From contig CAZWYF010000008.1 in assembly GCA_964637835.1 (NCBI GenBank), positions 1 to 64,000 on the forward strand: 64,000 nucleotides of DNA, read 5' to 3'. The notes beneath the pieces were generated by a model. It did no database searches. It was not told where the DNA came from and saw nothing but the letters and a program-made list of their open reading frames with translations. Source of the stretch: Glo-17 sp964637835 (GTDB taxonomy: Bacteria; Krumholzibacteriota; Krumholzibacteriia; LZORAL124-64-63). Positions 8,411 through 17,867 of the stretch are shown piece after piece. Within the stretch, counting starts at the first letter, position 1. Each line of letters opens with the position of its first letter. Made by a program: the position numbers and the translations under genes.

Positions 8411-8492
8411 CACCGCTGCGCCGGAAGACCCCTGTCCAGCCCCCCGCCCCCGGCACCGGGGGGGCCAACCGCTCGCAAGGAGGGCGCCCGGA

Positions 8493-8771
8493 ATGACCAA
8501 GGCCGATATCGTGGAGGACATCGCCCAGCGGACGGGCCTGACCAAGAAGGAAGTGGGCGAGACGGTCGACCTCTTCCTCAAGAAGATCGGCGACCTGCTG
8601 GTGGAGGGGCAGCACCTGGAGATCCGCGGCTTCGGGACGTTCAAGGTGAAGGAACGCAAGCAGCGCATGGCGCGGAACCCTCGCACCGGCGATGCGGTGC
8701 CGGTGCCCTCGCGCCGCGTCCCGGTGTTCAAGGTCTCCAAGATGCTGAAGGACCGGGTGGCCTCGGAGTAA
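8493..8771 (+). CDS. HU/IHF-family nucleoid DNA-binding protein
   Basis: 92 residues, the normal length for HU/IHF. The N-terminal helices (MTKADIVEDIAQRTGLTKKEV) are followed by the beta arm with the family signature IRGFGTFKVKERKQRMARNP and RTG, which inserts into the DNA minor groove. It bends and compacts DNA as a homo- or heterodimer. Alpha and beta subunits of IHF and HU cannot be separated with certainty here; the spacing around GFGTF looks IHF-like. AAGGAGGG precedes the ATG. Confidence 0.93.
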   Translation: MTKADIVEDIAQRTGLTKKEVGETVDLFLKKIGDLLVEGQHLEIRGFGTFKVKERKQRMARNPRTGDAVPVPSRRVPVFKVSKMLKDRVASE

Positions 8772-8982
8772 TCGCCGCTGCTGGACGGCGGCGGGCCGCG
8801 GCCGGCCTGGCCGCCACGAGGAAACCGGTGGGACGGTCCGCGGGGACGGTCACGCCGGCTTCTTCATGCCCCGCCGGCTCGCGGCCGGCTCCCTGCCGGT
8901 TCACCGCCGGCTCTTGCCGGCGCACCGGTCGGCGCCGGCCGGCGCGCCGGGGACCCCGCCGCCTCGAGAAAGGACTGCCGTC

Positions 8983-10011
8983 GTGATCGACCTCAGGAGC
9001 GATACCGTGACCCGGCCCACGGGCGCCATGTACGACGCCATGCGCGCCGCGACCCTGGGTGACGACGTCCTCGGGGACGACCCCACCGTCCTCGCCCTGC
9101 AGGAGCGCACCGCCGCGCTGCTGGGCAAGGAGGAGGCCCTCTACGTGCCCAGCGGCACCATGGCCAACCAGATCGCCGTGGCGGCCCAGACCCGCCCCGG
9201 CGACGAGGTGGTCCTCGAGGCCGATGCGCACATCTATCACTACGAGGGGGGCGGTCCGGCCGCGCTCAGCGGGGTCCAGCTGGCCCTGGTGCCCGGCGAC
9301 GGCGGCGCGCTGCGCTGGGATCAGGTGGCGGCGGCGCTCAGCCCCGGCGACGTCCACCATCCCATCCCGGCCCTGGTCTGCCTGGAGAACACCCACAACC
9401 GGGCGGGCGGCCGCGTGGTGCCCCAGGCACTGATCGGCGAGGTGGCGGACGGCGCCCACGCCCGGGGTCTGCGCGTGCACCTGGACGGCGCGCGGCTGTG
9501 GAACGCCCATGTGGCCACCGGCCTGCCGCTGGCCGAGCTGTGCGCGCCGGTGGACACGGTGTCGGTCTGCTTCAGCAAGGGCCTGGGCGCGCCGGTGGGC
9601 TCCTGCCTCGCCGGCGACGCCGCGACCATCGCGCGGGGCCGCTGGCTGCGCAAGCGCTTCGGCGGCGGCATGCGCCAGTCGGGTCTGCTGGCGGCGGCCT
9701 GCCTGCACGCCCTGGACCACCACCTCGCGCGCCTGGCCGAGGATCACCAGCATGCCCGGCGCCTGGCCACCGAGCTGGACAATCCCCTGCTGGGCGTCAA
9801 TCATCCCGTGGACACGAACATCGTGGTGATCGACGTGACCGCGCCTGGCACCGCCGCCGGTCTGGTGGACCATCTGGCCGCCCAGGAGATCCTCGCGCTG
9901 CCATTCGGACCGGGCCGGGTGCGCCTGATCCCCAACCTGGGCACTGGCGCGGCGGCCATCGACACCACCCTGGCCGCCCTGAACCAGTACCGCGGAGAGG
10001 ATGGCGCGTGA
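8983..10011 (+). CDS. Low-specificity threonine aldolase
   Basis: 342 residues of the beta-eliminating lyase family, a PLP enzyme that splits threonine or allo-threonine to glycine and acetaldehyde. It begins at the family start IDLRSDTVTRPTGAM and includes VPSGTMANQIA, HLDGARLWNA (PLP-ring aspartate) and the Schiff-base lysine in CFSKGLGAPVG (K199). I chose the GTG at 8983, which has GAGAAAGGA upstream. An ATG at 8866 would add 39 residues of low-complexity sequence. The stop overlaps the GTG of trkA, so the genes are translationally coupled although functionally unrelated. Confidence 0.92.
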   Translation: MIDLRSDTVTRPTGAMYDAMRAATLGDDVLGDDPTVLALQERTAALLGKEEALYVPSGTMANQIAVAAQTRPGDEVVLEADAHIYHYEGGGPAALSGVQLALVPGDGGALRWDQVAAALSPGDVHHPIPALVCLENTHNRAGGRVVPQALIGEVADGAHARGLRVHLDGARLWNAHVATGLPLAELCAPVDTVSVCFSKGLGAPVGSCLAGDAATIARGRWLRKRFGGGMRQSGLLAAACLHALDHHLARLAEDHQHARRLATELDNPLLGVNHPVDTNIVVIDVTAPGTAAGLVDHLAAQEILALPFGPGRVRLIPNLGTGAAAIDTTLAALNQYRGEDGA

Positions 10012-11363
10012 AGATCGTGATCATCGGAGCCGGCGCGGTGGGGTACGACCTCGCCCGCAACCTCAGCAGCTCCGACCACGACGTGACCCTGGTCGAGCGC
10101 GACCTCGCCGTGCTCGCGCACGCCCAGGAGAGCCTGGATTGCGGGTTCGTGCAGGCCAACGGCGTCAGCCCCCGGGCCCTCGAGGGCCTCGGCATGGCCG
10201 ACTGCGATCTCTTCGCGGCGGTCACCGAGAAGGACGAGACCAACATCATCGCCTGCCTGACCGCCGCCCAGCTGGGCGCCGACAAGACCGTGGCCCGCGT
10301 CCGCGACGAGGACTACTACCGCGGCCACTCCACGGTGTTCGAGGCCATCACCCTGGCCATCAACCCCGAGCACGAGGCCGCCCACGCCATCCGCGAGATC
10401 CTCTTCCGCGCGGGGGCCCGCGAGGCCTACCGTTTCGCCGAGGGCCGCGTGCGGGTGGTGGCGGCCACCGTCGAGCCGGACAGCTACGTGGCCGGCAAGA
10501 GCCTGCGCCAGCTCAACAAGGAGCTGGGCAGCGCCATCGCCCTGGTGGCCGCCGTGGTGCGCGATGGCGTCACCCACATCCCCAACGGCGACACCGTCCT
10601 CGAGCCCGACGACACCATCTACTTCACCGGTACCCGCCGCCTGGTGGACCGCTCGCTGTACTATCTGCACGCCCAGCAGGAACCCCTGCAGCGGGTGATG
10701 ATCGTCGGCGCCAACGCCATGGGCATCGAGCTGGCTCGCGACCTCGCCGCCGCCAGGGTCAAGGTCAAGCTGGTGGACCCGGATCCCGAGCGGTGCCGCC
10801 AGGCCGCCGAGGCCCTGCACCACATCCTGGTCCTGAACATCGACCCGGTGGACACCGGTCCGCTGGTGGATGAGGGGATCGGCGAGATGGATGGCTTCGT
10901 GGCCGTGGGTCTCGATGAGGAGGTGAACGTCCTGAGCTGCCTGCTGGCGCGGCGCCAGGGCGCCCGCCGCACCGTCTGCCTGGTCAACCGCGCCGACTAC
11001 GTGGAGCTGTTGCCGCGCCTGGGCATCGATTCGGCGGTCTCGCCGCGGCGATCGACCGCGGCCACCATCGCCCGGTTCGTCAAGCGTGGCGCCATCATCT
11101 CCGGTGAGCAGCTGGGCTTCACCGGCGCGGAGATCCTGCAGTACGAGATCACCCCCGACCACGCCGCCGCGGGCGTGCCCCTGCACCGGCTGGACTTCCC
11201 GCGGGACGCCGTGATCGGCGCGGTGATCCGCAAGGGGAAGGGCGTGGAGACGCCGGGCGGGCAGACCGTCCTGAAGCCCCACGACCAGGTCCTGGTGTTC
11301 GCCCTGCCGTCCGGGCTGGCGGCCGTGGAGCGGTTCTTCGCCACCGGGGACGCGAAGCCGTGA
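10008..11363 (+). CDS. trkA: Trk potassium uptake regulatory NAD-binding protein
   Basis: 451 residues, the usual size for duplicated TrkA. There are two RCK units: the first starts KIVIIGAGAVGYDLARNL, the second RVMIVGANAMGIELARDL (near residue 226), each a Rossmann fold followed by a TrkA-C domain. It is a cytosolic ring that binds NADH/NAD or ATP and gates the TrkH channel. The GTG start overlaps the threonine aldolase stop (GTGA), and its own stop overlaps trkH, so the three genes are one transcription unit. Confidence 0.93.
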   Translation: MKIVIIGAGAVGYDLARNLSSSDHDVTLVERDLAVLAHAQESLDCGFVQANGVSPRALEGLGMADCDLFAAVTEKDETNIIACLTAAQLGADKTVARVRDEDYYRGHSTVFEAITLAINPEHEAAHAIREILFRAGAREAYRFAEGRVRVVAATVEPDSYVAGKSLRQLNKELGSAIALVAAVVRDGVTHIPNGDTVLEPDDTIYFTGTRRLVDRSLYYLHAQQEPLQRVMIVGANAMGIELARDLAAARVKVKLVDPDPERCRQAAEALHHILVLNIDPVDTGPLVDEGIGEMDGFVAVGLDEEVNVLSCLLARRQGARRTVCLVNRADYVELLPRLGIDSAVSPRRSTAATIARFVKRGAIISGEQLGFTGAEILQYEITPDHAAAGVPLHRLDFPRDAVIGAVIRKGKGVETPGGQTVLKPHDQVLVFALPSGLAAVERFFATGDAKP

Positions 11364-12808
11364 GCCTGATCTCCGTGGGTCGGGTCCTGGGGTTCCTGCT
11401 GGCGGTGACCGCCGCCGCCATGCTCCTGCCCGCGGGCGTCTCCGCCCTCCACGGCGACGCGGACTGGTGGTCCTTCCTGGGAGCGGGGGCCCTGGGCGGG
11501 ATCCTGGGCGGCGCCCTGATGTGGCTCGGTCGCGGCGCCCGGGACGTGCGCGTGCGCGAGGGCTTCGCCGTGGTCACGCTGGGCTGGCTGGCCGTCGGCC
11601 TGCTGGGCGGCGTGCCGGCCTGGCTCTCCGGGGAGATTCCCGCCTACACCGACGCCGCCTTCGAGTCGATCAGCGGGTTCACCACCACCGGCGCCAGCAT
11701 CCTCACCGACATCGAGGGCCGCAGCCACGGGGTGCTCTTCTGGCGCGCGCTCACCCACTGGCTCGGCGGCATGGGCATCGTGCTGCTGGCCCTGGCCATC
11801 CTGCCGCTGCTGGGCGTGGGAGGCATGCAGCTCTTCCGCGCGGAGGTCCCCGGCCCGGTGGCCGAGCGCCTGACCCCGCGCATCCGTCAGACGGCCAAGC
11901 TGCTCTGGGGCGTCTACGTGCTGCTGACGGGGATCGAGGCGGTGGCGCTGCACCTGGCCGGCCTGTCGGTCTTCGACGCCATCTGCCATGCCTTCGCCAC
12001 CATGGCCACCGGCGGCTTCTCCACGCGCAACGCCTCCGTCGGGGCGTACCAGAACCCCGCCGTGGACTGGATCATCATCGTCTTCATGTTCCTCGCGGGG
12101 GTGAACTTCGCCCTCCACTACCAGGCGTTGCGGGGCAAGCTGACGGTCTACGGCCGGGACGAGGAGTTCCGCTTCTACGGCCTGGTGACCCTGGTGGCCG
12201 CCATCCTGATCATCGGCCCCCTGGTGGCCGGAGGCTTCTTCCCTTCCCTGCACGACACCATCCGCCACGGCGTCTTCCAGACCGTGGCGATCATGACCAC
12301 CACCGGGTTCGGCACGTTCGACTATCTGCTCTGGCCCCCGGTGGCCCACGCCGTGCTGCTGGTGCTGATGGCGGTGGGCGGCTGCGCCGGTTCCACCGGC
12401 GGCGGCATCAAGGTGATGCGCCTGCTCCTGCTGCTGAAGGCCGGCAAGCAGGAGCTCAAGAAGCTGGTCCATCCGCGCGCGGTCACCACCCTCTGGCTGA
12501 ACGACCGCACCGTCTCCTCGTCGCTGATCACCAACGTCCTGGGCTTCTTCCTGCTCTTCGTGGTGGTCTACGTGCTGGGCGTGGTGATCCTCACCCTCGG
12601 CGGCCGGGACCTGATCACGGCCGTGGGCGCGACCGCCGCCACCCTGGGCAACATCGGTCCGGGCCTGGGCTCGGTGGGGCCGGCGGAGAACTACGCCCAT
12701 TTCCTGGCCTGGGAGAAATGGCTGCTGGTCTTCTTCATGCTGGCCGGCCGCCTGGAGATCTACACGGTGCTGGTGCTGCTGCTGCCGGAGACCTGGCGGC
12801 GGTCCTGA
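11360..12808 (+). CDS. trkH: Trk potassium uptake channel subunit
   Basis: 482 residues, a multi-pass membrane protein of the TrkH/KtrB superfamily. The four pore loops of the K+ filter are recognisable: TTTGASILTD, ATGGFSTRNAS, TTTGFGTFDY and a last one near ATLGNIGPGLGS, all containing the selectivity glycine. GCAGSTGGGIK matches the conserved segment before the fourth repeat. It imports K+ with trkA, which lies immediately upstream and overlaps by 4 nt (GTGA). GTG start. Confidence 0.94.
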   Translation: MSLISVGRVLGFLLAVTAAAMLLPAGVSALHGDADWWSFLGAGALGGILGGALMWLGRGARDVRVREGFAVVTLGWLAVGLLGGVPAWLSGEIPAYTDAAFESISGFTTTGASILTDIEGRSHGVLFWRALTHWLGGMGIVLLALAILPLLGVGGMQLFRAEVPGPVAERLTPRIRQTAKLLWGVYVLLTGIEAVALHLAGLSVFDAICHAFATMATGGFSTRNASVGAYQNPAVDWIIIVFMFLAGVNFALHYQALRGKLTVYGRDEEFRFYGLVTLVAAILIIGPLVAGGFFPSLHDTIRHGVFQTVAIMTTTGFGTFDYLLWPPVAHAVLLVLMAVGGCAGSTGGGIKVMRLLLLLKAGKQELKKLVHPRAVTTLWLNDRTVSSSLITNVLGFFLLFVVVYVLGVVILTLGGRDLITAVGATAATLGNIGPGLGSVGPAENYAHFLAWEKWLLVFFMLAGRLEIYTVLVLLLPETWRRS

Positions 12809-12935
12809 ACCAGCCTCGCGGTGGCCGGTCCGCTGCTTTCGCGCGGTGCCGGGCGTCGGGGATTCGGCGCGGGACTTTTGCGCCGGTCCGCGGTATCTTG
12901 CCCACCAGAACCGGCCCACCCGAGGAGACGCCCCC

Positions 12936-13760
12936 ATGACCCACCCTGCGGCACCCGAGCGCCCTGCCTGGGCCCTGGATCCGGCCGAGGCGGCCGATCG
13001 CGCCCAGACGTTCATCCGCCAGACCCTTGCCGCCAGCGGCCAGGACGGCCTGGTCGTCGGCCTGTCCGGCGGCATCGATTCGGCCGTCAGCGCCGCGCTG
13101 GCGGTGCGTGCGGTGGGCGCCGACCGCGTCCACGGCCTGTGCCTGCCCTACCGCACCAGCAATCCGGACAGCCTGGCCGACGCGCAGACCGTGGCGGCGG
13201 CCATCGGCATGCGGGCGGAGGTCTTCGAGATCACGCCGACGGTGGACGCCTTCCTCGCCGCGCGGCCGGACGCCGACGCCGACGCCGTGCGCCGGGGCAA
13301 CGTCATGGCCCGCGTGCGCATGATCACCCTGTTCGACGCCTCGCAGGCCCGCCGCGCCCTGGTCCTGGGCACCGGCAACCGCACCGAGTGGCTGCTGGGC
13401 TACACCACCCTGCACGGGGACGAGGCCTGCGGCCTGAACCCCGTGGCGCAACTATACAAGACCGAGATCCGTCTCCTGGCCCGGTACCTGGAACTGCCTG
13501 GCGTGGTGCTCACCAAGGCGCCGAGTGCGGATCTATGGCAGGGACAGTCCGACGAGGAGGAACTCGGCTTCAGCTACGCCGACGCCGACCGCCTGCTGCA
13601 CCACCTGGTGGACGAGCGCCTGGAGCCGCGGCAACTGGCGGCGCTGGGCTTCGCGCCCGCGCTCGTGGAGAAGGTGGCCGGCCGCATGCGCAGCCAGGCC
13701 TTCAAGCGCCGGCAGCCGCCGGGCTGCGACCTCGGTCGTCCCGCGCCGGAGCCGACGTGA
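12936..13760 (+). CDS. nadE: Ammonia-dependent NAD+ synthetase
   Basis: 274 residues, the length of the single-domain, ammonia-using NadE without the glutaminase domain. The PP-loop SGGIDSA (44-50) binds ATP; GNRTEWLLGY and LYKTEIRLLA are typical family segments, and PSADLWQGQSDEEELGF is the C-terminal loop that closes on NaAD. It makes NAD+ from nicotinic acid adenine dinucleotide. GAGGAG lies upstream of the ATG at 12936; an earlier in-frame ATG at 12846 lacks support. Its stop overlaps the GTG of rsmI by 4 nt. Confidence 0.94.
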   Translation: MTHPAAPERPAWALDPAEAADRAQTFIRQTLAASGQDGLVVGLSGGIDSAVSAALAVRAVGADRVHGLCLPYRTSNPDSLADAQTVAAAIGMRAEVFEITPTVDAFLAARPDADADAVRRGNVMARVRMITLFDASQARRALVLGTGNRTEWLLGYTTLHGDEACGLNPVAQLYKTEIRLLARYLELPGVVLTKAPSADLWQGQSDEEELGFSYADADRLLHHLVDERLEPRQLAALGFAPALVEKVAGRMRSQAFKRRQPPGCDLGRPAPEPT

Positions 13761-14509
13761 CGTCGGCGGATCAGCCGGCCGCCTCCGCGGCCCTGACGGT
13801 CCCGGCGGTGGATCTGGAGCCCGGGTCGTGCTGGCTGGTGGCCACGCCCATCGGCAACCTGGGCGACATCACCCTGCGGGCCCTGGCCGTGCTGGCCGCC
13901 TGCGACGTGGTCTACGCCGAGGACACGCGCCAGACGCGGCGGCTCCTGGCGCATTACCGGTTGCGGACGCCCCTGGCGGCGTACCACGACCACAACGAGG
14001 AACGCGCCGTGGCGCAGATCCTCGACCGGCTCGCGGCCGGCGAGCGGGTGGCGGTGGTCTCGGATGCGGGCACGCCCTGCGTCTCGGACCCGGGCTTCAC
14101 CCTGGTGCGGGCCCTGCGGCAGGCCGGCCGCGCGTGGAGCGTGGTCCCGGGCCCCTCGAGCACCCTGGCCGGGCTGGTCCTGGCGGGGTTCGAGCCGGAT
14201 CGTTTCGTCTACGCGGGCTATCCGCCGCGCAAGAGGGGCGCGCGGGCGCGATGGCTGCAGGAATTGCTGGATCTGGACTGCACGGTGATCGTCCTGGAGA
14301 GCGTGCACCGGATCCGCTCGACGCTGGAGATCCTGATGGAGGTGGCCCCGCGGCGGGAACTGGCGGTTTGCCGCGAGATCACCAAGCTTCACGAGGAGAC
14401 GCTCCGCGGCACGGCCGCGGAGGTCCTCGAGCAGTTCACCGGCCCGCGATTGCGGGGGGAACTGGTGCTCCTGCTGCGGGGTTCCAGAGGGACCGAACCG
14501 GAGGATTGA
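13757..14509 (+). CDS. rsmI: 16S rRNA (cytidine-1402-2'-O)-methyltransferase
   Basis: 250 residues, a SAM-dependent tetrapyrrole-methylase-fold enzyme. ATPIGNLGDITLRA (from about residue 29) is the defining N-terminal motif; YAEDTRQTRRLL, VSDAGTPCVSDPG and VPGPSS follow in the expected order. It methylates the ribose of C1402 in the decoding centre. The GTG start overlaps the nadE stop. The first 24 or so residues are a variable extension; a second GTG (13808) just before the conserved domain is a possible alternative start. Confidence 0.93.
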   Translation: MTSADQPAASAALTVPAVDLEPGSCWLVATPIGNLGDITLRALAVLAACDVVYAEDTRQTRRLLAHYRLRTPLAAYHDHNEERAVAQILDRLAAGERVAVVSDAGTPCVSDPGFTLVRALRQAGRAWSVVPGPSSTLAGLVLAGFEPDRFVYAGYPPRKRGARARWLQELLDLDCTVIVLESVHRIRSTLEILMEVAPRRELAVCREITKLHEETLRGTAAEVLEQFTGPRLRGELVLLLRGSRGTEPED

Positions 14510-14511
14510 TC

Positions 14512-15384
14512 ATGGATCTGGGCAACTGGAAAGACGCGGCGCGGGCCCGGCTGCGGCCACTGGTCCTCACCCTCGATCGCTGGGGGGTGAGCCCGCTGGT
14601 GGTGTCCATCGCCGGGACGGTCATCGCCCTGCTGGGCGCCTGGATGGTGGCCGAGGGGCTGCTCTTCCTGGGCACGCTGGTGTTCCTGATCGGCTCGGCC
14701 TGCGACATGCTCGACGGCGCGCTGGCCCGCCTGCAGGGAACCGTCTCGCGCCGCGGGGCGTTCCTCGACTCGGTGCTCGACCGCTTCGGCGAGGCGGGCT
14801 ACCTGACCGGCGTGGCCATCTGGTACATGTCGAATACCGACCAGGTGCCGGAGAACTGGCTGCGGGCGGTGATCCTGGTCCTGGTGGTGATGTTCGGCTC
14901 GCTGGCCACCAGCTACGTGCGCGCGCGGGCCGAGGGCGTGGGCGAGACCTGCACCGTGGGCGTTTTGCAGCGCACCGAGCGCGTGGTGGCCCTGGGCGTG
15001 GGCGGATTGCTGGGGCACGTGGTGCTCTACGGCATCCTCTGGCTGCTGGCCATCCTCACGCTGCTGACCACCATCCAGCGGATCGTCCACGTGGCTGGCA
15101 AGTTGCCCGGTCCGCCGCCGCCCGGAGAACGGACGCGGGAGCCGCAGCCCGAGGGGCAGGCCGGAACGCCGGCCGGAACGCCGGCCGACAAGCCGGCCGC
15201 GGCGCCGGCCGCGCCCGGCGAGGACCCCGACGCCCCCACGCGCGTGGCGCCCGAGCCGGATGCCACGCCGCCGGTGACGCCCGGCGAGCCGGATCCGCAG
15301 CCCGGGCCCCGCACCGATCCCTATGCCAACGAGCCGTGGCCAGGGGACCAGGAGCGCGACGACGAGGGCGAGGCCCGTCCGTGA
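14512..15384 (+). CDS. CDP-alcohol phosphatidyltransferase family protein
   Basis: 290 residues. The membrane domain (about residues 1-200, six predicted helices) holds the full family signature: D65, D68, G69, A72, R73, G82, D86 and D90 in DGxxAR-x8-GxxxDxxxD spacing. This family joins a phosphoalcohol to a CDP-activated lipid. Candidates are phosphatidylinositol-phosphate synthase or phosphatidylglycerophosphate synthase; the sequence alone does not decide. The last 90 or so residues are an odd hydrophilic tail rich in Pro, Ala, Glu and Gly, probably disordered and cytosolic. The gene follows rsmI after 2 nt, and its stop overlaps tmk. Confidence 0.87.
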   Translation: MDLGNWKDAARARLRPLVLTLDRWGVSPLVVSIAGTVIALLGAWMVAEGLLFLGTLVFLIGSACDMLDGALARLQGTVSRRGAFLDSVLDRFGEAGYLTGVAIWYMSNTDQVPENWLRAVILVLVVMFGSLATSYVRARAEGVGETCTVGVLQRTERVVALGVGGLLGHVVLYGILWLLAILTLLTTIQRIVHVAGKLPGPPPPGERTREPQPEGQAGTPAGTPADKPAAAPAAPGEDPDAPTRVAPEPDATPPVTPGEPDPQPGPRTDPYANEPWPGDQERDDEGEARP

Positions 15385-16046
15385 CACCGCATCGCCGCCT
15401 CGAACCGGCCCATCGTGGCCTGTTCATCACCTTCGAGGGCCCGGAGGGCAGCGGCAAGACCACGCTCATCGCCGCCCTGGCCGCGCACCTCGGCGAGCGC
15501 GGCGGCGAGCCCCTGATCCTGCGCGAGCCCGGCGGCACGGCCATCGGCGAGCGCGTGCGCAGCGTGTTGCTGGACCTGTCGTCCCAGGACATGTGCGCGG
15601 AGACCGAGTTGCTGCTCATGGAGGCCAGCCGGGCCCAGCTGGTGCGGGAGAAGGTGCTGCCGGCGCTGGAGGCCGGCCTGATCATCCTCTGCGACCGCTT
15701 CGCCGACGCCTCGGTGGCCTACCAGGGCTTCGGCCGGGGCCTGGGCGACCGGCTGGTGGAGCGGCTGAACGAGTTCGCCACCGGCGGCCTGCAGCCGGAC
15801 CTGACGTTCCTCTGCCTGTTGCCGCCGGCCGAGGGCCGGGCCCGGCTCGAGCAGCGCCGAACCGACCGCCTGGACCGCGAGGACCTCGCGTTCCACGAGC
15901 GCGTCTACGAGGGCTACCAGGCCCTCGCCGCATCGGGGCAGCCGCGCTTCGCGGTCCTCGACGCGAGCCGCCCGCCGGATGAGCTGCGCGACCAGGCGCT
16001 GGCGCATCTGACGCGGCTGGAACATGGCTTGCTGAGATTCCTCTGA
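15381..16046 (+). CDS. tmk: Thymidylate kinase
   Basis: 221 residues. P-loop FEGPEGSGKTT (about residues 18-28), DR motif in CDRFADASVAYQG, and a basic lid region RTDRLDRED. It phosphorylates dTMP to dTDP. The GTG at 15381 overlaps the previous stop (GTGA), giving VTPHRRLEP before the conserved LFITFEG. It closes the nadE-rsmI-phosphatidyltransferase-tmk chain, in which all genes overlap or touch. Confidence 0.94.
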   Translation: MTPHRRLEPAHRGLFITFEGPEGSGKTTLIAALAAHLGERGGEPLILREPGGTAIGERVRSVLLDLSSQDMCAETELLLMEASRAQLVREKVLPALEAGLIILCDRFADASVAYQGFGRGLGDRLVERLNEFATGGLQPDLTFLCLLPPAEGRARLEQRRTDRLDREDLAFHERVYEGYQALAASGQPRFAVLDASRPPDELRDQALAHLTRLEHGLLRFL

Positions 16047-16124
16047 GCCGGGATTCCCCGGAGCCCTGGCGGCGGCCCCCGGTGGTCGCGCCGCCGGGCG
16101 TTCTGCAACCGAAGGACGGGTTCC

Positions 16125-17867
16125 ATGGACCGATTCCCACGACCGCTCATCTTCACCCTGGTGCTGGCGGTGGTCTTCGGCGCGGCGGGCGGCTGGGTCG
16201 CCGCCGGCGCGCTGGCCGAGGACCAGCCCGATCCCCGCACCCGGCGGGCCAAGCAGCTCGAGGCGGCCGAGATGATGATGGACGTCTTCGACCGCGTCAT
16301 GCTCAACTACGTGGACGAGATGGACGCCCGGAAGATCGCCGAGGCCGCCGTCGACGGCATGCTCGAGACGCTCGACGAGCACTCGGTCTTCCTGCCGCCC
16401 ATGAACTACGAGGACCTGGTCATGTCCACCGAGGGCGAGTTCGGCGGCCTGGGGATCACCATCCAGCCGCGCGACCACTACCCCACGGTGATGTCGCCCA
16501 TCGAGGGCACGCCCGCCTACTACATGGGCATCCAGGGCGGCGACCAGATCATCGAGATCGAGGGCGAGTCCACCTACGACTTCTCCAGTCGCGACGCGGT
16601 CAAGAAGCTGCGCGGCCCCAAGGGCTCCAAGGTGAACATCACCATCAAGCGGCCCGGCCGCGAGGAGCCCATCCCGTTGACCATCACCCGCGACATCATC
16701 AAGGTGGAGAGCGTCCCCTACGCCTTCATGATGGACGACATCGGCTACATCCGGATCCAGAACTTCTCGCGCACCACGGTGGACGAGCTGCGCGAGGACC
16801 TGGACCAGCTCTACGCCCAGGATCCCGAGGGCCTGATCCTCGACCTGCGCTTCAACCCCGGCGGCCTGCTCGAGGCGGCCAAGCGCGTCAGCGAGCTGTT
16901 CCTCGAGCGCGGCACGCTGCTGGTCTACACCAAGGGCCGCCTGCCGGCCAACAGCATGAGCTTCTACGCCGAGCGTCGCGGCGAGACCTACCGCAAGGTG
17001 CCCATGGTGGTGCTGGTGAACGGGTCGTCCGCGTCGGCCAGCGAGATCCTCGCCGCCGCGCTGCAGGACCACGACGCGGGGCTGGTGGTGGGCAAGACCA
17101 CCTTCGGCAAGGGCTCGGTGCAGACGGTCTTCCGCCTCAACGAGGAGGAGGCCCTCAAGCTCACCACCGCCCGCTACTACACCCCGTCGGGCCGCAGCAT
17201 CCACAAGGATCGCGACACCGAGGGCCACCACCTCAATGCCGACAGCCCCGACAGCCCCGACGGGCCCATGGCCATGGAGCAGCCGCTGGAGGAGACGCCC
17301 GAGGAGCGCGAGATCCCGCGCTTCGAGAAGGAGGTCTATCACACCGACAGCGGGCGCGTGGTCTACGGCGGTGGCGGCATCACGCCGGACATCGAGATCG
17401 ACCAGAGCTACCTGACCGACTTCGAGATGGCCGTCGAGCGCGACGGGGCGCTCTTCGCCTACGCGGTGGACTACGCCAACGTCCACCCGGAGATCGACAG
17501 CGACTGGCGCGCCGGCGACGACGTCCTGGCCGACTTCGGCGAGTACCTCGCCCAGCGCGAGAACATCGAGGAGTACCTGGGCGTCTTCGACCTCTCGCTC
17601 AGCGACTCCCTGCTGCAGGCCAACGAGGACTTCCTGCGCTGGGGTCTGCGCCGCGAGGTGGTGCGCCGCCTGCACGGAGCGGAGGCGGCCTACCGCGTGG
17701 CCATCGAGCGCGACACCCAGCTGGAGGAGGCCCTGGAGCTCTTCCGGCAGGCCGACACCCTGGCCGGCCTCTTCGATCTGGCCGTGGCCTGGAACGAGGA
17801 GCAGATGGCCAGGGCCAGGGCGGACTCCGCCGCGGCGGAAAGCGAGGAGACGGTGGGGGCGCAATGA
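16125..17867 (+). CDS. S41 family C-terminal processing peptidase (CtpA-like)
   Basis: 580 residues. An N-terminal signal peptide or anchor (LIFTLVLAVVFGAAGGWVAAG) exports the protein to the periplasm. A PDZ domain (about residues 95-180; FGGLGITIQPRD) is followed by the S41 core: nucleophile S304 in NGSSASASE and K329 in FGKGSVQ, with the 25-residue Ser-Lys spacing of Prc/CtpA enzymes. The C-terminal 150 residues after VYGGGGITPDIEI are helical and may gate substrates. It trims C-termini of envelope proteins. AAGGACGG precedes the ATG. Confidence 0.92.
   Translation: MDRFPRPLIFTLVLAVVFGAAGGWVAAGALAEDQPDPRTRRAKQLEAAEMMMDVFDRVMLNYVDEMDARKIAEAAVDGMLETLDEHSVFLPPMNYEDLVMSTEGEFGGLGITIQPRDHYPTVMSPIEGTPAYYMGIQGGDQIIEIEGESTYDFSSRDAVKKLRGPKGSKVNITIKRPGREEPIPLTITRDIIKVESVPYAFMMDDIGYIRIQNFSRTTVDELREDLDQLYAQDPEGLILDLRFNPGGLLEAAKRVSELFLERGTLLVYTKGRLPANSMSFYAERRGETYRKVPMVVLVNGSSASASEILAAALQDHDAGLVVGKTTFGKGSVQTVFRLNEEEALKLTTARYYTPSGRSIHKDRDTEGHHLNADSPDSPDGPMAMEQPLEETPEEREIPRFEKEVYHTDSGRVVYGGGGITPDIEIDQSYLTDFEMAVERDGALFAYAVDYANVHPEIDSDWRAGDDVLADFGEYLAQRENIEEYLGVFDLSLSDSLLQANEDFLRWGLRREVVRRLHGAEAAYRVAIERDTQLEEALELFRQADTLAGLFDLAVAWNEEQMARARADSAAAESEETVGAQ

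Larger units (their letters stand above)
7959..8492. other. 534-nt intergenic region upstream of HU
   Basis: I see no protein or RNA gene here. It contains a relatively A+T-rich patch near 8130-8180, a GC-rich self-complementary stretch near 8300-8335, a candidate HU promoter (TTGACG at 8354-8359) and a perfect hairpin, GGATCCTG-CCCC-CAGGATCC (8391-8410), in the probable HU leader. Short open frames across it have no ribosome site and no conserved-looking content. Confidence 0.5.

Noticed and set aside
8146..8496. Open frame of about 116 codons in the HU upstream region
   Set aside because: No ribosome site, Arg/Pro-rich GC-driven composition, and it overlaps the HU ribosome site and start.
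15080..15384. Possible frameshift in the proline-rich tail of the CDP-alcohol phosphatidyltransferase
   Set aside because: The tail is odd, but its stop overlaps tmk exactly as other coupled genes in this window do, so a real disordered tail is simpler.
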